Shown here in pieces: positions 49,031 through 59,008 of a DNA stretch of 64,000 nucleotides. This stretch comes from Bacteroidota bacterium (GTDB lineage Bacteria > Bacteroidota > Ignavibacteria > Kryptoniales > JAKASW01). The stretch covers positions 1 through 64,000 of the forward strand of contig JAKAMG010000006.1 of assembly GCA_021812985.1 (NCBI GenBank), given 5' to 3'. A program made the position numbers and the translations under genes. Numbering within the stretch: position 1 is the stretch's first letter; each line of letters opens with the position of its first letter. The notes beneath the pieces are model-generated. The model ran no database searches and was not told the DNA's origin. It saw only the letters and a program-made list of their open reading frames with translations.

Positions 49031-50584
49031 ATGAAGACTTACTTCACGCATATCTTTCGCAGATTCATCGGGCTGCTCATATTCCTTGCAGCTCCCACAC
49101 TGGTCTTCGCCCAGCGGTACATCAACGTTCCTCCCGGCGATGGGACCCTCAACAGCGTGATAAGCGCGGACAGCCTGAACAGAATAGCGAATCCGACCTC
49201 GACATGGTACGTACTGCAGCGCGGGGAAAACGTAATCTACTATCTCTCTAACATTGTAAACCATTGGGGACCGACACCGCTTCAAATAATGTCCAGCGGG
49301 ACGGGGTCCCTCCCACGGATAATAGGAGGTCTACAAACCGGGGGCGTACAAGTCAATAAATTGTTCGTGGCTACCGAGAACCTTACTATCAGGAGTGTAT
49401 TCCTTTCAGGGTTGCCCGCGTCGGGTCCGGTTGACCAGCGTGTCATGGAATTGTCAGCTGATAGTATCACGGTCTGGCTAGACTCATGTCAGATTGATCT
49501 GGCCTGGCAATCGACGGTGCGCGTTAACAACGGCTTGTCGGTCGTCAAGCTGACCAACTGCACGGTGAGCAACATGTGCAACTACTATCCTTCAAACGGT
49601 CGGGTCGTCGACAACCGGGACATATCGATGGATACTCTGATCATCCAAAATTGCTCTATGTTCCGCGGGGTCATGCAGATATACCGCGGTTCAACAGGGT
49701 CTGTTAAATATGCTTTCATAAATCACAACACTTTCGATGAGTATTCAGGCCCGCTGTTTAACTTCAATCAGGCTGGGACGATTGTTTTCCAGAATAACCT
49801 TGTCGTCAATTGCGGCTTTGTCGGTAGAGACCCTTTATCCACCGGAAATCAACTACTCAGTGCGACTTACGGCGCCGACTCTGCGATGATAAGGAACAAC
49901 TGCTTTTATGCAGACACGGCTCTGCTGCAAAGCGGCTGGCCGGCGGACGTCTCTTTCGACCCGTGGTTCGACGACACTTTAAATTATTTCATTAATTTAT
50001 ACGGAACTGGTTCTACTAATATTGAGGCGCCGGTTAAGTTTGTTATGCAACCGAACGACATCACAGTCGATCCCTATCTTGTTTCAATCGACTCTATCGC
50101 AAAGTGGTACTGGACTGGCAACAACTCGGCCAGCCAGAACGTCAATCCAATAGAACAGGTGGACAGCATACAGCTTGTAAACTTCGAGTACAATAACGAT
50201 TCTCCAGCATATACGCTCGGTCTCGACGGCGAGCCTGTCGGTGCGCTGACCTGGTTCGGGATACCACTTCTTGGGATAAGGCAAGGTGGACTAGGGCATG
50301 TCCCCTCGGGTTTCGCGTTGATGCAGAATTATCCGAACCCATTCAATCCGACTACCACTATAACCTATGCACTGGCCAGTTCCGAAGATGTCGGAATTGT
50401 GATATATAGCGTACTGGGGCAGAAAATAAGGACCCTTTTCCATGGCAGACAGTCCTCCGGGAGCCACACAATTGTATGGGATGGTCTGGACCAGTTCGGT
50501 CGCCCGGCCGCGAGCGGCGTTTACATCTATAGGCTCGAGGCAGGGAACCGCAGCGTATCGAAGAAGATGCTCTTAATTAAGTAA
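49031..50584 (+). CDS. Secreted right-handed beta-helix protein with T9SS domain
   Basis: The track opens at 48956, but ATG at 49031 follows a GGAG site and gives a full signal peptide (YFTHIFRRFIGLLIFLAAPT, cut near VFAQR). The mature protein of about 490 residues has short repeats such as TIRSVFLSGLPASG, KLTNCTVSNMCNYY and LIIQNCSMFRG, in the style of beta-helix (pectate-lyase-like) folds. It ends with a T9SS type A domain (QNYPNPFNPTTTITYALA; GVYIYRLEAGN). No catalytic Lys/Arg set of pectate lyases could be assigned, so binding or lyase functions are both open. It follows the TonB receptor directly and is probably co-transcribed. Confidence 0.8.
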   Translation: MKTYFTHIFRRFIGLLIFLAAPTLVFAQRYINVPPGDGTLNSVISADSLNRIANPTSTWYVLQRGENVIYYLSNIVNHWGPTPLQIMSSGTGSLPRIIGGLQTGGVQVNKLFVATENLTIRSVFLSGLPASGPVDQRVMELSADSITVWLDSCQIDLAWQSTVRVNNGLSVVKLTNCTVSNMCNYYPSNGRVVDNRDISMDTLIIQNCSMFRGVMQIYRGSTGSVKYAFINHNTFDEYSGPLFNFNQAGTIVFQNNLVVNCGFVGRDPLSTGNQLLSATYGADSAMIRNNCFYADTALLQSGWPADVSFDPWFDDTLNYFINLYGTGSTNIEAPVKFVMQPNDITVDPYLVSIDSIAKWYWTGNNSASQNVNPIEQVDSIQLVNFEYNNDSPAYTLGLDGEPVGALTWFGIPLLGIRQGGLGHVPSGFALMQNYPNPFNPTTTITYALASSEDVGIVIYSVLGQKIRTLFHGRQSSGSHTIVWDGLDQFGRPAASGVYIYRLEAGNRSVSKKMLLIK

Positions 50585-50627
50585 TTGATTGCGAAGTGCT
50601 ATCAGAAATGACAACCGAGAGGAGAAA

Positions 50628-51791
50628 ATGAAAAAAGAGATAAGCCTGTCGGATCCGAGTCCGCTCTATGCACAAGTAGAGAAGAACATACTTAGAAAAA
50701 TAAAGGAAGGAACGCTCAAGCCGGGAGATCAGATCGGCTCCTACAGCGAGCTGAGCAAGGAGTATTCCGTAAGCATCATTACCGTCAAAAGGGCCGTCTC
50801 AAACCTGATTAATAAAGGGGTCGTTTTTACACGCGTCGGCAAAGGGATGTACGTCGCTGAACCCGCGAAAGCGAAACTCGATTTGTCTAAACACAAGTCG
50901 ATCGGCGTGGTACTGCAGGATCTGGGGCATCCTTATTTTTCACTTGTGGTCCAGGGAATCGAAGAGAGAGCATATGAGCTCGGTTATAATCTCCTCATTT
51001 CCAATTCGTCCAACCGGATCGAGAAGGAAGAAAGCCAGATAGAGCATTTCAGGGACCTGGGGGTCGATGGACTGATCATCGCCTCGTTGTCGCTGCAGTA
51101 TAAAGCGACAGATCCCATTCGCAGACTGCACGACGAGGATTTCCCATATGTCATGGTTTCCTACATACACGAGCCGGAATACTGGTACGCCGGTACAAAT
51201 CAGGAACTCGGCGGTTACCTTGCCACTCAACATCTTGTCAGGATGGGATACAAATCGATCGGTTATCTGCATGTGGGAAAGAGCAATCTCCTCAGCGAGA
51301 TAAGAAAGAACGGATACTACAGGGCGTTGACCGAGAACGATATCGCGTTCGACTCTAGGTTCGTCTTCTATCTGGATGAAATGACAAACTCGTCTCCTGC
51401 CGACAGGTTTATGCTCGGCTACTCATTCGGCAAGAATTGGAAGGGTGTGCCTCACAAGCCCCAGGCTGTTTTCGTTTACAGCGACCTGGTTGCGTTGGGG
51501 CTTGAGAAGGGGCTCATGGAAGAAGGTGTATCTGTGCCTGACGACGTTGCCATTGTCGGGTTCGATGATATCGTGATGGCCGCGTACGCGAGCGTTCCGC
51601 TGACGACAGTCCGTCAGCCGGCTCAAAAGATCGGAAGAATGTCTGTGGATGTGATTCAGAAGCGGATTGATGGCACAGACGTCGGCAATCGAACAATCTT
51701 AAATCCGACTCTGGTCGTCAGGGAGTCCTCTGGCGCCCTTAAGAGGAGCCCCATGCAGGGGACCTCTGATCCGAAAGTCACAGTTCAGTAA
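50628..51791 (+). CDS. GntR-type DNA-binding + LacI-type sensor regulator
   Basis: A 387-residue regulator. ATG at 50628 follows GAGAGGAG and is preferred to the track start at 50589. The N-terminal winged helix is of the GntR type (PLYAQVEKNILRKIKEGTLK; then YSVSIITVKRAVSNLINKGV). The C-terminal part is a periplasmic-binding-like LacI domain (SIGVVLQDLGHPYFSLVVQG; DDVAIVGFDDIVMAAYASVP; LTTVRQP). This combination is common in Bacteroidota-type sugar regulators such as AraR. It sits between the surface genes and the intracellular enzymes, and the likely inducer is a uronate- or pectin-derived sugar. Confidence 0.92.
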   Translation: MKKEISLSDPSPLYAQVEKNILRKIKEGTLKPGDQIGSYSELSKEYSVSIITVKRAVSNLINKGVVFTRVGKGMYVAEPAKAKLDLSKHKSIGVVLQDLGHPYFSLVVQGIEERAYELGYNLLISNSSNRIEKEESQIEHFRDLGVDGLIIASLSLQYKATDPIRRLHDEDFPYVMVSYIHEPEYWYAGTNQELGGYLATQHLVRMGYKSIGYLHVGKSNLLSEIRKNGYYRALTENDIAFDSRFVFYLDEMTNSSPADRFMLGYSFGKNWKGVPHKPQAVFVYSDLVALGLEKGLMEEGVSVPDDVAIVGFDDIVMAAYASVPLTTVRQPAQKIGRMSVDVIQKRIDGTDVGNRTILNPTLVVRESSGALKRSPMQGTSDPKVTVQ

Positions 51792-51824
51792 AGAAGAAGA
51801 CCTTACAGGGAGCGCCGGGCAGGT

Positions 51825-53609
51825 ATGCTTTATCCAATAAGTAACACCTTCAGGGAGATCCTTAACGTTGATCCTTTTTGGAAATTCGCCATCGATCCGG
51901 AGAAATCGGGGGAAGGACAACTCTGGCAAAACGATTTTGAGAGTGGCATAGAGATCGCCGTTCCAGGGAGCTGGAACGAGCAGCTTGAAGAAAGTGGTCT
52001 ACTCCATTATGTCGGGCTCGCATGGTACTCGAAGAAGATATTCATACCCGAACACTTCGCGGGGAAGAGAATCTGGGTGCGTCTCGGATCAGCAGATTTC
52101 TCATCCAAGGTGTGGGTTAACGGAGCCGTCGTAGGCGAAGGACCTTTTGGATTTCTTCCCGTTGAGTGCGAGATAACTGAATTTGTCAGGTGTGGTGCTG
52201 ACAATTTGTTCGTCATCTCGGTCAGCAATGAGCTTAACGACGCCTCCATTCCACAGGGCATCACGTCTGAGCATTACACTGCCGAGAACCGGCTGAGGGA
52301 GGAGACTAACCCTCCAGCTCGCTTCGACTTCTCTCCATTCGGCGGAATCAACCGACCCGTCGTGATCTATACGACGCCTCTCAACTTCATTGAAAAGGTT
52401 GCTGTGACGACAAGAGTGGAGCTTCCAGGTACAGGAAGGGTCAGGATCGCAGCTCATTCGGGGCTCAGGAAGGCGGGCATCTCAGCTGAGATAACCGACA
52501 AATCGGGCATTGTCGTCGCCGCGTCGGGCCTTAAGGATATTGGAACCCCCACCGAACTTGAGATAGTGAATTGCCGTTTCTGGTCAAATAATCTCCCGTA
52601 CTTGTACAATCTGCGAATACGTCTCTATGAAAATGGAAAGACTTGTGACGAGTATTCCATGGATATCGGCGTGAGGGAAGTTACTGTCGAGGGTGACAGA
52701 CTCCTTCTAAACGGGGAGGAGATATTTCTTAGAGGTTTCGGCAAACATGAGGATTTCCCGGTGGCAGGGCGGGGGTTCTTTCCGCCCTTGACCGTCAAAG
52801 ATTTCGCTTTGATGCAGTGGACTAATTCAAATTCATTTAGGACATCTCACTATCCATACTCCGAGGAGGTATTGTCTTACGCGGATCGAAAGGGAATGCT
52901 CGTCATATCGGAGGCGCCCGCGGTCAGCCTGGATTTGCGGCATGCCACCCAGCAATTGCTTGATAATCACAAGCTATTCATCGAAAAGATGGTAGAGCGG
53001 GACCGTAATCACCCAAGCGTCATCATATGGTCAGTGGGCAACGAACCGAACATCGTTGGAGACGAAGGATACTATAACGGTAGCGGGAGAAATTATTGGA
53101 AGGACGTGTTTAGCTTCACCAGAGGCCTCGACCCGTCCCGTCCCATTACGGTCCCAAATTGTTCGAGAGCCGGCGTCGATGATCCGGTGTTCGAGTTCTC
53201 AGATATCCTGTCCATAAACAGGTACTACGGTTGGTATGAATATCCCGGCAATGTAAGGCTAGCCATAGAGAAGCTGTCTTCGGAAATGGAGGAACTCCAC
53301 TCAAAGTATCAGAAGCCCATCCTGGTCACCGAATTCGGGGCGGACAGTCTTGCAGGGAGTCATTCCACCTCTATGCAAATGTTCACGGAGGAATATCAGT
53401 CTGCCCTTATTGAGGCTTACATCAAGTGCATTGAATCGATTCCATACACGGTAGGTGAAATGGTCTGGAATTTTGCTGACTTCAGGACTCCTCAGCACTT
53501 CAGACGGGTGGTTCTCAACCTTAAGGGAGTGTTTACCCGGAACCGTGAACCAAAACTTTCGGCCTACAAACTGAAAGAAATGTGGGGTAAGGGGCGAAAA
53601 CAGCCTTAG
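51825..53609 (+). CDS. uidA-like: GH2 beta-glucuronidase
   Basis: A 594-residue cytoplasmic enzyme without a signal peptide, matching E. coli GusA in length. Order: sugar-binding jelly roll (about 15-180), Ig-like domain (about 185-285), TIM barrel (about 290-594). The acid/base is Glu407 (VGNEPN), the nucleophile is Glu503 (LVTEFGAD), and the SHYPYSEEV segment is conserved. The glucuronide-specific NxK motif is present as N565-L-K567 (VVLNLKGVFTR), which argues for glucuronidase rather than galactosidase activity. It removes terminal glucuronic acid from imported oligomers. It follows the regulator gene by 33 bases. Confidence 0.92.
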   Translation: MLYPISNTFREILNVDPFWKFAIDPEKSGEGQLWQNDFESGIEIAVPGSWNEQLEESGLLHYVGLAWYSKKIFIPEHFAGKRIWVRLGSADFSSKVWVNGAVVGEGPFGFLPVECEITEFVRCGADNLFVISVSNELNDASIPQGITSEHYTAENRLREETNPPARFDFSPFGGINRPVVIYTTPLNFIEKVAVTTRVELPGTGRVRIAAHSGLRKAGISAEITDKSGIVVAASGLKDIGTPTELEIVNCRFWSNNLPYLYNLRIRLYENGKTCDEYSMDIGVREVTVEGDRLLLNGEEIFLRGFGKHEDFPVAGRGFFPPLTVKDFALMQWTNSNSFRTSHYPYSEEVLSYADRKGMLVISEAPAVSLDLRHATQQLLDNHKLFIEKMVERDRNHPSVIIWSVGNEPNIVGDEGYYNGSGRNYWKDVFSFTRGLDPSRPITVPNCSRAGVDDPVFEFSDILSINRYYGWYEYPGNVRLAIEKLSSEMEELHSKYQKPILVTEFGADSLAGSHSTSMQMFTEEYQSALIEAYIKCIESIPYTVGEMVWNFADFRTPQHFRRVVLNLKGVFTRNREPKLSAYKLKEMWGKGRKQP

Positions 53610-53652
53610 CTGCTTTTTTCTCCCACGCCACACACTTCCGAGGAGATCAGAA

Positions 53653-55353
53653 TTGTTCTTCGGACTATCGCTAGCGGATTGGCTTGTAGTCGTCGCATAC
53701 GTCCTTGTCGTGGTCGCCTTGGGTTGGTGGACGACACGAAGAGTCAGGACGGGGGGGGACTATTTCATGGCGGGGCGCAGGGGCAATAAGATCGCAATGA
53801 TAGCTAATGCCTTGGGCGCGGGAACTCACACTGATCAGGCCATAGCTGTAGCCGGGGCAGCCTACCAGCTGGGGCTCGCTGGGATTTGGTATCAATGGGT
53901 GTACCTGTTTGTGACCCCTTTTTTCTGGATACTCGCGCCTGTGTACAGAAGGCTCCGTTACGTGACCACTGCAGATTTTTATGAAGAGAGGTTCGGCTCG
54001 AAGCTTTCCAATGCCTATGTGGCGATGGCTCTTCTTTATTTTGCGATGGATTTGGGGCTGATACTAAAAGGCACCGCCCTGGCAATCAGCGCCATAACCG
54101 GTGGGCAGATACCAACGGAAACGGTAATAATGTTCATCGTCATCTTCTTCCTGACCTACAGTGTCCTCGGCGGACTCACATCAGCCCTTTCGCTCAATCT
54201 GTTGCAAGGCGTCTTCATACTCGTCCTTTCTTTCCTTCTTATTCCATTCGCGCTGGCACGTGGTGGGGGGATTGCGGTCATCAGAGAAAAGCTTCCTGAG
54301 TTCATGTTTAGTTTCGTGGCTCCCCATGAAGTAACCCTCTTTTTCATCGTGATGATAGTCATAAACGGTCTTGTAGGCATCGTAGCCCAGCCGCACCACA
54401 TGGCGATCGCCGGTTCCGGCAAGACTGAGAATAGTTGTAGGATGGGTTGGACCTATGGAACGTTCACGAAGAGGATTGCTACCCTCGGCTGGGCTTTCGT
54501 GGGCGTCTTTGCAGCGGCTCTCTTCCCGGGATTAACGGACAAAAGCAGGGAGCTTGCGTTTGGAATCGCAGTCAAGAATTTACTCCCGGTCGGGCTCGTC
54601 GGACTGATGGTTGCTGCCATGACAGCTGCAGTCCTTCCGGTGTGCCATAATTATATGGTATCCGGCTCCGCTCTTTTTACCCGGAACATCTTTAGGAAAT
54701 ATTTTAGATCGACCGTCTCCAATCGCGAGGAACTCAGGATCGCGCGCTCTGCTTCAGTGGTTATCATACTTGCTGGTGTCGTTATCGCGTTGACTATCCC
54801 GAGCATTGTGAAGGGGCTGATCCTTCAGATGTTTCTGACTTCTTATTTTGGAATATCCTTTTACATGGGAATAATGTGGAGAAGAGCTAACCGGTACGGC
54901 GTGTGGGCGAGCGTGGGTGCCGCGTTCATCACCAACCTTCTAGTCGGTCCATATCTTCCCTTCGGGCTGCATCTCGGCGTGCCTTACCAGATCGCGCTCT
55001 TTCTTCCGGCGGGGTTTGCAGCACTGATTGCGGTGAGCATCATGACGAAGCCTGAACCTGATGACAAATTAGATGCTGTTTACGCGCTTCTTCACACTCC
55101 GGTCGGTGAAGAGGACCGGTTGAAGTTAAAGGGAATCGAGATGAAGTACGAGGGCGATTCCAGACCGGATGAGGAAGTATCTGACGTGGCGCTTGAGGAT
55201 AGAGGTCATAGCCTGCTCCTTGTCGATTTCCTTAGTCTTGGAAAGAAATTCTCGTTCAAACGGTACAGAATCGACCTTGAAGGTTTTGGCTTGGCTCTCT
55301 TGTTTGTTCTCGGAATCTTTGCTGTGGGATTAATAACTGCTTCAATTCGCTGA
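53653..55353 (+). CDS. Sodium:solute symporter (SSS family)
   Basis: A 566-residue membrane protein with about 13-14 helices. The SSS traits are the N-terminal helix (LADWLVVVAYVLVVVALGWW), GGDYFMAGR, ALGAGTHTDQAIAVAGAAYQ and TTADFYEERFGSKLS. The start is TTG at 53653 after a GAGGAGA site. It lies between the glucuronidase and a toroid-fold gene, so it probably carries a mono- or disaccharide or uronate across the inner membrane in exchange for Na+. A soluble segment of about 70 residues (VYALLHTPVGEEDRLKLKGI...) precedes the last helix. Confidence 0.92.
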   Translation: MFFGLSLADWLVVVAYVLVVVALGWWTTRRVRTGGDYFMAGRRGNKIAMIANALGAGTHTDQAIAVAGAAYQLGLAGIWYQWVYLFVTPFFWILAPVYRRLRYVTTADFYEERFGSKLSNAYVAMALLYFAMDLGLILKGTALAISAITGGQIPTETVIMFIVIFFLTYSVLGGLTSALSLNLLQGVFILVLSFLLIPFALARGGGIAVIREKLPEFMFSFVAPHEVTLFFIVMIVINGLVGIVAQPHHMAIAGSGKTENSCRMGWTYGTFTKRIATLGWAFVGVFAAALFPGLTDKSRELAFGIAVKNLLPVGLVGLMVAAMTAAVLPVCHNYMVSGSALFTRNIFRKYFRSTVSNREELRIARSASVVIILAGVVIALTIPSIVKGLILQMFLTSYFGISFYMGIMWRRANRYGVWASVGAAFITNLLVGPYLPFGLHLGVPYQIALFLPAGFAALIAVSIMTKPEPDDKLDAVYALLHTPVGEEDRLKLKGIEMKYEGDSRPDEEVSDVALEDRGHSLLLVDFLSLGKKFSFKRYRIDLEGFGLALLFVLGIFAVGLITASIR

Positions 55354-55385
55354 ACTTGTTCTGCAAATCGCAATAGAGAAAGTAG

Positions 55386-56648
55386 ATGGATACGATGGTC
55401 GGATCATTTAAGTTTTCGGCGTTTGTCCTCTCCCTGACGTTGGCGTTGGTCTGGAGCGTCAAAGCGGATCAGAATCCCGATAGCGTCAAAAGTAATGTCA
55501 GAAATCAGATTGCAGAGTTGGCCGACTACGCCTGTCGGACCATTCTAAATCCTGAAGGCGAATCGAGATGCGATTACAATATTGCTCTGGGTAAGTGGCT
55601 CCCATACGAGCCGGCTTGGCACACGGGACAAGTCATAAACGGTTTAATCGACGCATTCAGGCTGACGGGTGACTCAACTTATCTCGACTACGCGAAGAAG
55701 GCTGGCGACTGGTGGTGTGGCTTGAAAATACAGGGCAATCCCAGGCTGGATGGTCTCGTCAAAGCTGTCCACGGCGATTTCGTGGGGGACTACATAATCT
55801 TCTCGACGATTTCTGATGGCACACCCGGGTTATTTAAGCTGTTTAGGGTCACCGGCGACAGTGAGTACGCTCAGATACCAACGGATGCTGGAAGATGGAT
55901 GCTAAGGAATATGTATATTCCCGCGGATGGAATGTTTTATGACGCTGTCAGCGTGAAGACCGGCGAAGTCATGAAACATTGGAGCCCGTTCTGGCCTGGA
56001 AAAAAGAATCAGAAGCTGGATGACGTGGCCAGACCAAACAACGAGGGCTCTCTCTTCCTTGACATGTATAGGTTTACAAATGATGAACGCTACAGGAGAG
56101 TGTTTCTTGAAATCTGTAACAGCCTGGTTGATAAGGAAGGGAAGGAAGGGCTCTGGATGCAATTCACTCCTAATAACATAGCGGACAGTTCTTTTCATCC
56201 GAGGTTCAATCTGTGGTACGCCGAATCGCTCATAAACGGATATGAGCTCACGAAGAATCTCAGATATCTAGAGGCTGCCAGGAAGACACTCAAGACCTAT
56301 CAAAAGGCGCAACAGAAGGACGGTACGATCTACTACAAGAATTATCTTGATGGAAGATTCGAAAAAGGGTCAATCGCCGGTTCAGCTGTAGCCTTTGCGG
56401 GAATTCTCTGGATGAGAATAGATAAGGAGAGCAACTCGCATGAATTCCATGAAAACATTGAACGATCGTATGAGTGGATCTCCCATAATTTCTTCTCTTA
56501 TGATCATCCCGATACTAATTTGCGGGGAGGGGTGATTGACATCGCGATAAGAAGCAAGGCGGGGAAAGTCTGGATAACCCAGAGAGATTTAGGGACGATA
56601 TTCGCTCTGAGGTTCCTGGTAGATTACTATCGCTATCGTTTTGAGTAA
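55386..56648 (+). CDS. Secreted alpha/alpha-toroid protein of unknown activity
   Basis: A 420-residue exported protein (signal peptide FKFSAFVLSLTLALVWSVKA). Repeated helix pairs of the form ..GDSTYLDYAKKAGDWWCGL, GDSEYAQIPTDAGRWML, NDERYRRVFLEICNSLV and NLRYLEAARKTLKTYQ, about 60 residues apart, show an (alpha/alpha)6 toroid. Such folds include GH88/GH105 unsaturated uronyl hydrolases, polysaccharide lyases and glucuronyl epimerases, but no family signature was matched. The gene overlaps or adjoins the NagB-like gene and belongs to the uronate locus, which makes a role in uronic-acid polymer breakdown likely. Confidence 0.6.
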   Translation: MDTMVGSFKFSAFVLSLTLALVWSVKADQNPDSVKSNVRNQIAELADYACRTILNPEGESRCDYNIALGKWLPYEPAWHTGQVINGLIDAFRLTGDSTYLDYAKKAGDWWCGLKIQGNPRLDGLVKAVHGDFVGDYIIFSTISDGTPGLFKLFRVTGDSEYAQIPTDAGRWMLRNMYIPADGMFYDAVSVKTGEVMKHWSPFWPGKKNQKLDDVARPNNEGSLFLDMYRFTNDERYRRVFLEICNSLVDKEGKEGLWMQFTPNNIADSSFHPRFNLWYAESLINGYELTKNLRYLEAARKTLKTYQKAQQKDGTIYYKNYLDGRFEKGSIAGSAVAFAGILWMRIDKESNSHEFHENIERSYEWISHNFFSYDHPDTNLRGGVIDIAIRSKAGKVWITQRDLGTIFALRFLVDYYRYRFE

Positions 56649-56682
56649 GCCTTGCGTAAAGTCGGAAAGCAATCATCGGATC

Positions 56683-57477
56683 ATGGAACCATCTGCTGAT
56701 TCAAAACTTCCGGATCGCACTTTCGGTAAATTAAAAGTTGAGATTGCCGATGGGCGCAGGGAGATGGGGGAGCGAGCCGCTCATCATATCGAAGCCCGAA
56801 TAAATAATCTCCTCGGTGGCCAAGCCGTGGTGAGAATGGCTTTTTCGGGATCAACGGCTCTTTATGATACGTTCCGTTACTTGATTTCTGAATGTGACGT
56901 AGAGTGGGAGCGAGTGACGGCGTTCCAGGTCGATGAATTCATTGGGTTAGCCAGGAACTCTTCCCGGCTGTACCAGGCTTATCTTGACGAATACCTGTTC
57001 AGCAAGGTCAGGCTCGGGCGGGTGTTCCGAATAAACGCGCACGCACCAAACGTGCCTGATGAATGCAGAAGATACGGGGATCTGGTAAGTGCCGCTCCCA
57101 TTGACATTCTATTCTTGGAGGTTGGAGAGAATGGGCATTTAGCATCGAACGATCCGGCGACGGCAGACTTTGGAGACCCGGAGTTCGTGAAGGTCTCTAA
57201 ACTTGACGGCATTAGCCGCAGGCAGCAGGTCAACGACGGTCGATTTGAAAAGTTAAGAGCTGTGCCGCGGTTTGCTTATACACTTACCATTCCGGCGCTT
57301 TTTGCCGCCTCGCACATTCTTGCCTGTGCTCCTGGGATAAGAAAGGCCGAGGCGGTTAGGTGTACCCTCATTGATCCTGTCAGCGAGGCATGTCCATCGA
57401 CGGTACTTACCCGTCATGAGGACGCGACGCTGTTTCTGGATAATGACTCCGCGTCGCTTGTGGACTTCGTGGATTGA
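56683..57477 (+). CDS. NagB/6-phosphogluconolactonase-family protein with altered active site
   Basis: ATG at 56683 is used; the track's TTG at 56641 overlaps the previous stop. About 264 residues of the NagB fold: MAFSGSTALYDTFRYL (phosphate-binding loop), FQVDEFIGL (NagB Asp72 is kept in VDE), and LEVGENGHLASNDP. In E. coli NagB this last motif carries Asp141, His143 and Glu148; here the first is Asn, the His remains and the last is Asp. It therefore may not be a normal glucosamine-6-phosphate deaminase. The related lactonases read DGHTAS at this site. Position in the uronate locus suggests an amino-sugar or lactone intermediate as substrate. Confidence 0.75.
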   Translation: MEPSADSKLPDRTFGKLKVEIADGRREMGERAAHHIEARINNLLGGQAVVRMAFSGSTALYDTFRYLISECDVEWERVTAFQVDEFIGLARNSSRLYQAYLDEYLFSKVRLGRVFRINAHAPNVPDECRRYGDLVSAAPIDILFLEVGENGHLASNDPATADFGDPEFVKVSKLDGISRRQQVNDGRFEKLRAVPRFAYTLTIPALFAASHILACAPGIRKAEAVRCTLIDPVSEACPSTVLTRHEDATLFLDNDSASLVDFVD

Positions 57478-57544
57478 TGGCGAGCGTTGTCGGGCCGGAC
57501 AAGGAGGACTTCCAGGTGTCAGCTCAAGATGAGGACAATAAACG

Positions 57545-59008
57545 TTGAAAACAGCGATCCTTTTCGTCATACTCATCTCTTCCTTTTTGCGCGCTCAAAC
57601 CGGAACGGCAGTCAATGTCACACAGTTTGGAGCCAGGGGGGATGGTGTTACGCTCAACACCGCAGCTATCCAGCATGGGATCGACAGCGTATCGTTGAAA
57701 GGAGGGACACTTTATTTTCCTCCCGGTTCGTACCTAACGGGGTCATTGTACCTGAAATCTAACGTGTGTATCTGGATAGAAACGGGTGCTACAATCCTTG
57801 GTAGCGGGAACATACTGGATTATGACTCTCATATTCCGAATCTAAGATCTTACAATGATGCGTTTCTCCGGTACAGCCTCTTTTACTCCGAAGGGGAAAA
57901 GAACATTTCAATAGTCGGAAGGGGGACAATCGACGGCCAGGGCGCTCTGTTCAAGGTGAAAACAAAAAAGAAACCGGCTCGGTACGAAGACAGACCATTC
58001 ATAATTCGTTTTGTGGAATGTAAGAACGTCGTCGTCAGCGGCGTAACAATGAAGAACTCTGCTATGTGGATGCAACAGTACCTCGCATGCGACCAACTCA
58101 GGATCGAGGGGATCTCAGTCTTTAACCATGCCAACCAGAACAACGATATGATGGACATTGATGGCTGCAAGAACGTCATAATTTCAGGTTGTTACGGTGA
58201 TACAGACGATGACGGGATAGTGCTTAAGAGCACGAGCGAATTTCCCGATGAAAACATTTCAGTGAGCAATTGCGTCGTAAGCAGCCACTGCAACGCGCTC
58301 AAACTTGGCACGGAGTCTATCGGAGGTTTCAAGAATATCAGTATCTCAAACATTATTGTGAAACCGTCTATTGTCGACTCAGCGATATTCGGATGCCCCG
58401 GTGGGATTTCAGGAATAACCATTACTGAGGTAGACGGGGGGACTCTTGATGGGGTCAGCGTCTCGGGTGTTGTCATGGATGGTCCGCGGGTGCCGATATT
58501 CATTCGGCTTGGTGACGTCGGAAGAGGTGTTGCCGGAAGCCAAGGTAAAAATGCGATCGGAAAGCTTGAAAATGTTTCGATTCGAGACGTCTTGGCGACA
58601 AACGTGAAATCGATCGGATGTTCGATAACCGGTTTGCCTGGTCATCCCGTCAAGGGGATTACACTCAGCGGGATCAGAATCACATTTGCAGGTGGTGTGC
58701 TGAGCGACACTTCCCTCGGATTACCTGATGAACTCGCGAGCCACTATCCTGAAGGCACAATGTGGGGAGAACTCCCCGCTTACGGCTTCTTCGTCAGACA
58801 CGCTGAGGACATTTCGTTCAGCAACGTCGAGCTGCGATATCGCAGAAGGGACGAACGGCCGCCCGTGTATTGCGATGATGTCAACGGTTTCAAAGCCGCC
58901 GGAATTTCGGCCGAGCTTCCATCGGGAAGGATAGAAGTGTTTAAACTCATCAATGTCGAAAACGCGGTTATAACATCATCGGAACCAATGCGGCGCTATT
59001 CACGGTGA
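57545..59008 (+). CDS. Secreted GH28-like beta-helix enzyme (1)
   Basis: A 487-residue exported protein with a short signal peptide (FVILISSFLRAQTG). The GH28 start is typical (VTQFGARGDGVTLNTAAIQH; GTLYFPPGSYLTGSLYLKSN). Of the four active-site motifs, the first reads NNDMMDIDG instead of NTDG, the second keeps the Asp pair (DTDDDGIVLKS), the third (GHG) is replaced by SSHCNALKLGTES, and the fourth (RxK) could not be found. It is thus a divergent GH28, possibly a rhamnogalacturonan- or galacturonan-specific form. The start is TTG at 57545 with no strong ribosome site. It ends in a four-base overlap with the next GH28 gene. Confidence 0.85.
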   Translation: MKTAILFVILISSFLRAQTGTAVNVTQFGARGDGVTLNTAAIQHGIDSVSLKGGTLYFPPGSYLTGSLYLKSNVCIWIETGATILGSGNILDYDSHIPNLRSYNDAFLRYSLFYSEGEKNISIVGRGTIDGQGALFKVKTKKKPARYEDRPFIIRFVECKNVVVSGVTMKNSAMWMQQYLACDQLRIEGISVFNHANQNNDMMDIDGCKNVIISGCYGDTDDDGIVLKSTSEFPDENISVSNCVVSSHCNALKLGTESIGGFKNISISNIIVKPSIVDSAIFGCPGGISGITITEVDGGTLDGVSVSGVVMDGPRVPIFIRLGDVGRGVAGSQGKNAIGKLENVSIRDVLATNVKSIGCSITGLPGHPVKGITLSGIRITFAGGVLSDTSLGLPDELASHYPEGTMWGELPAYGFFVRHAEDISFSNVELRYRRRDERPPVYCDDVNGFKAAGISAELPSGRIEVFKLINVENAVITSSEPMRRYSR

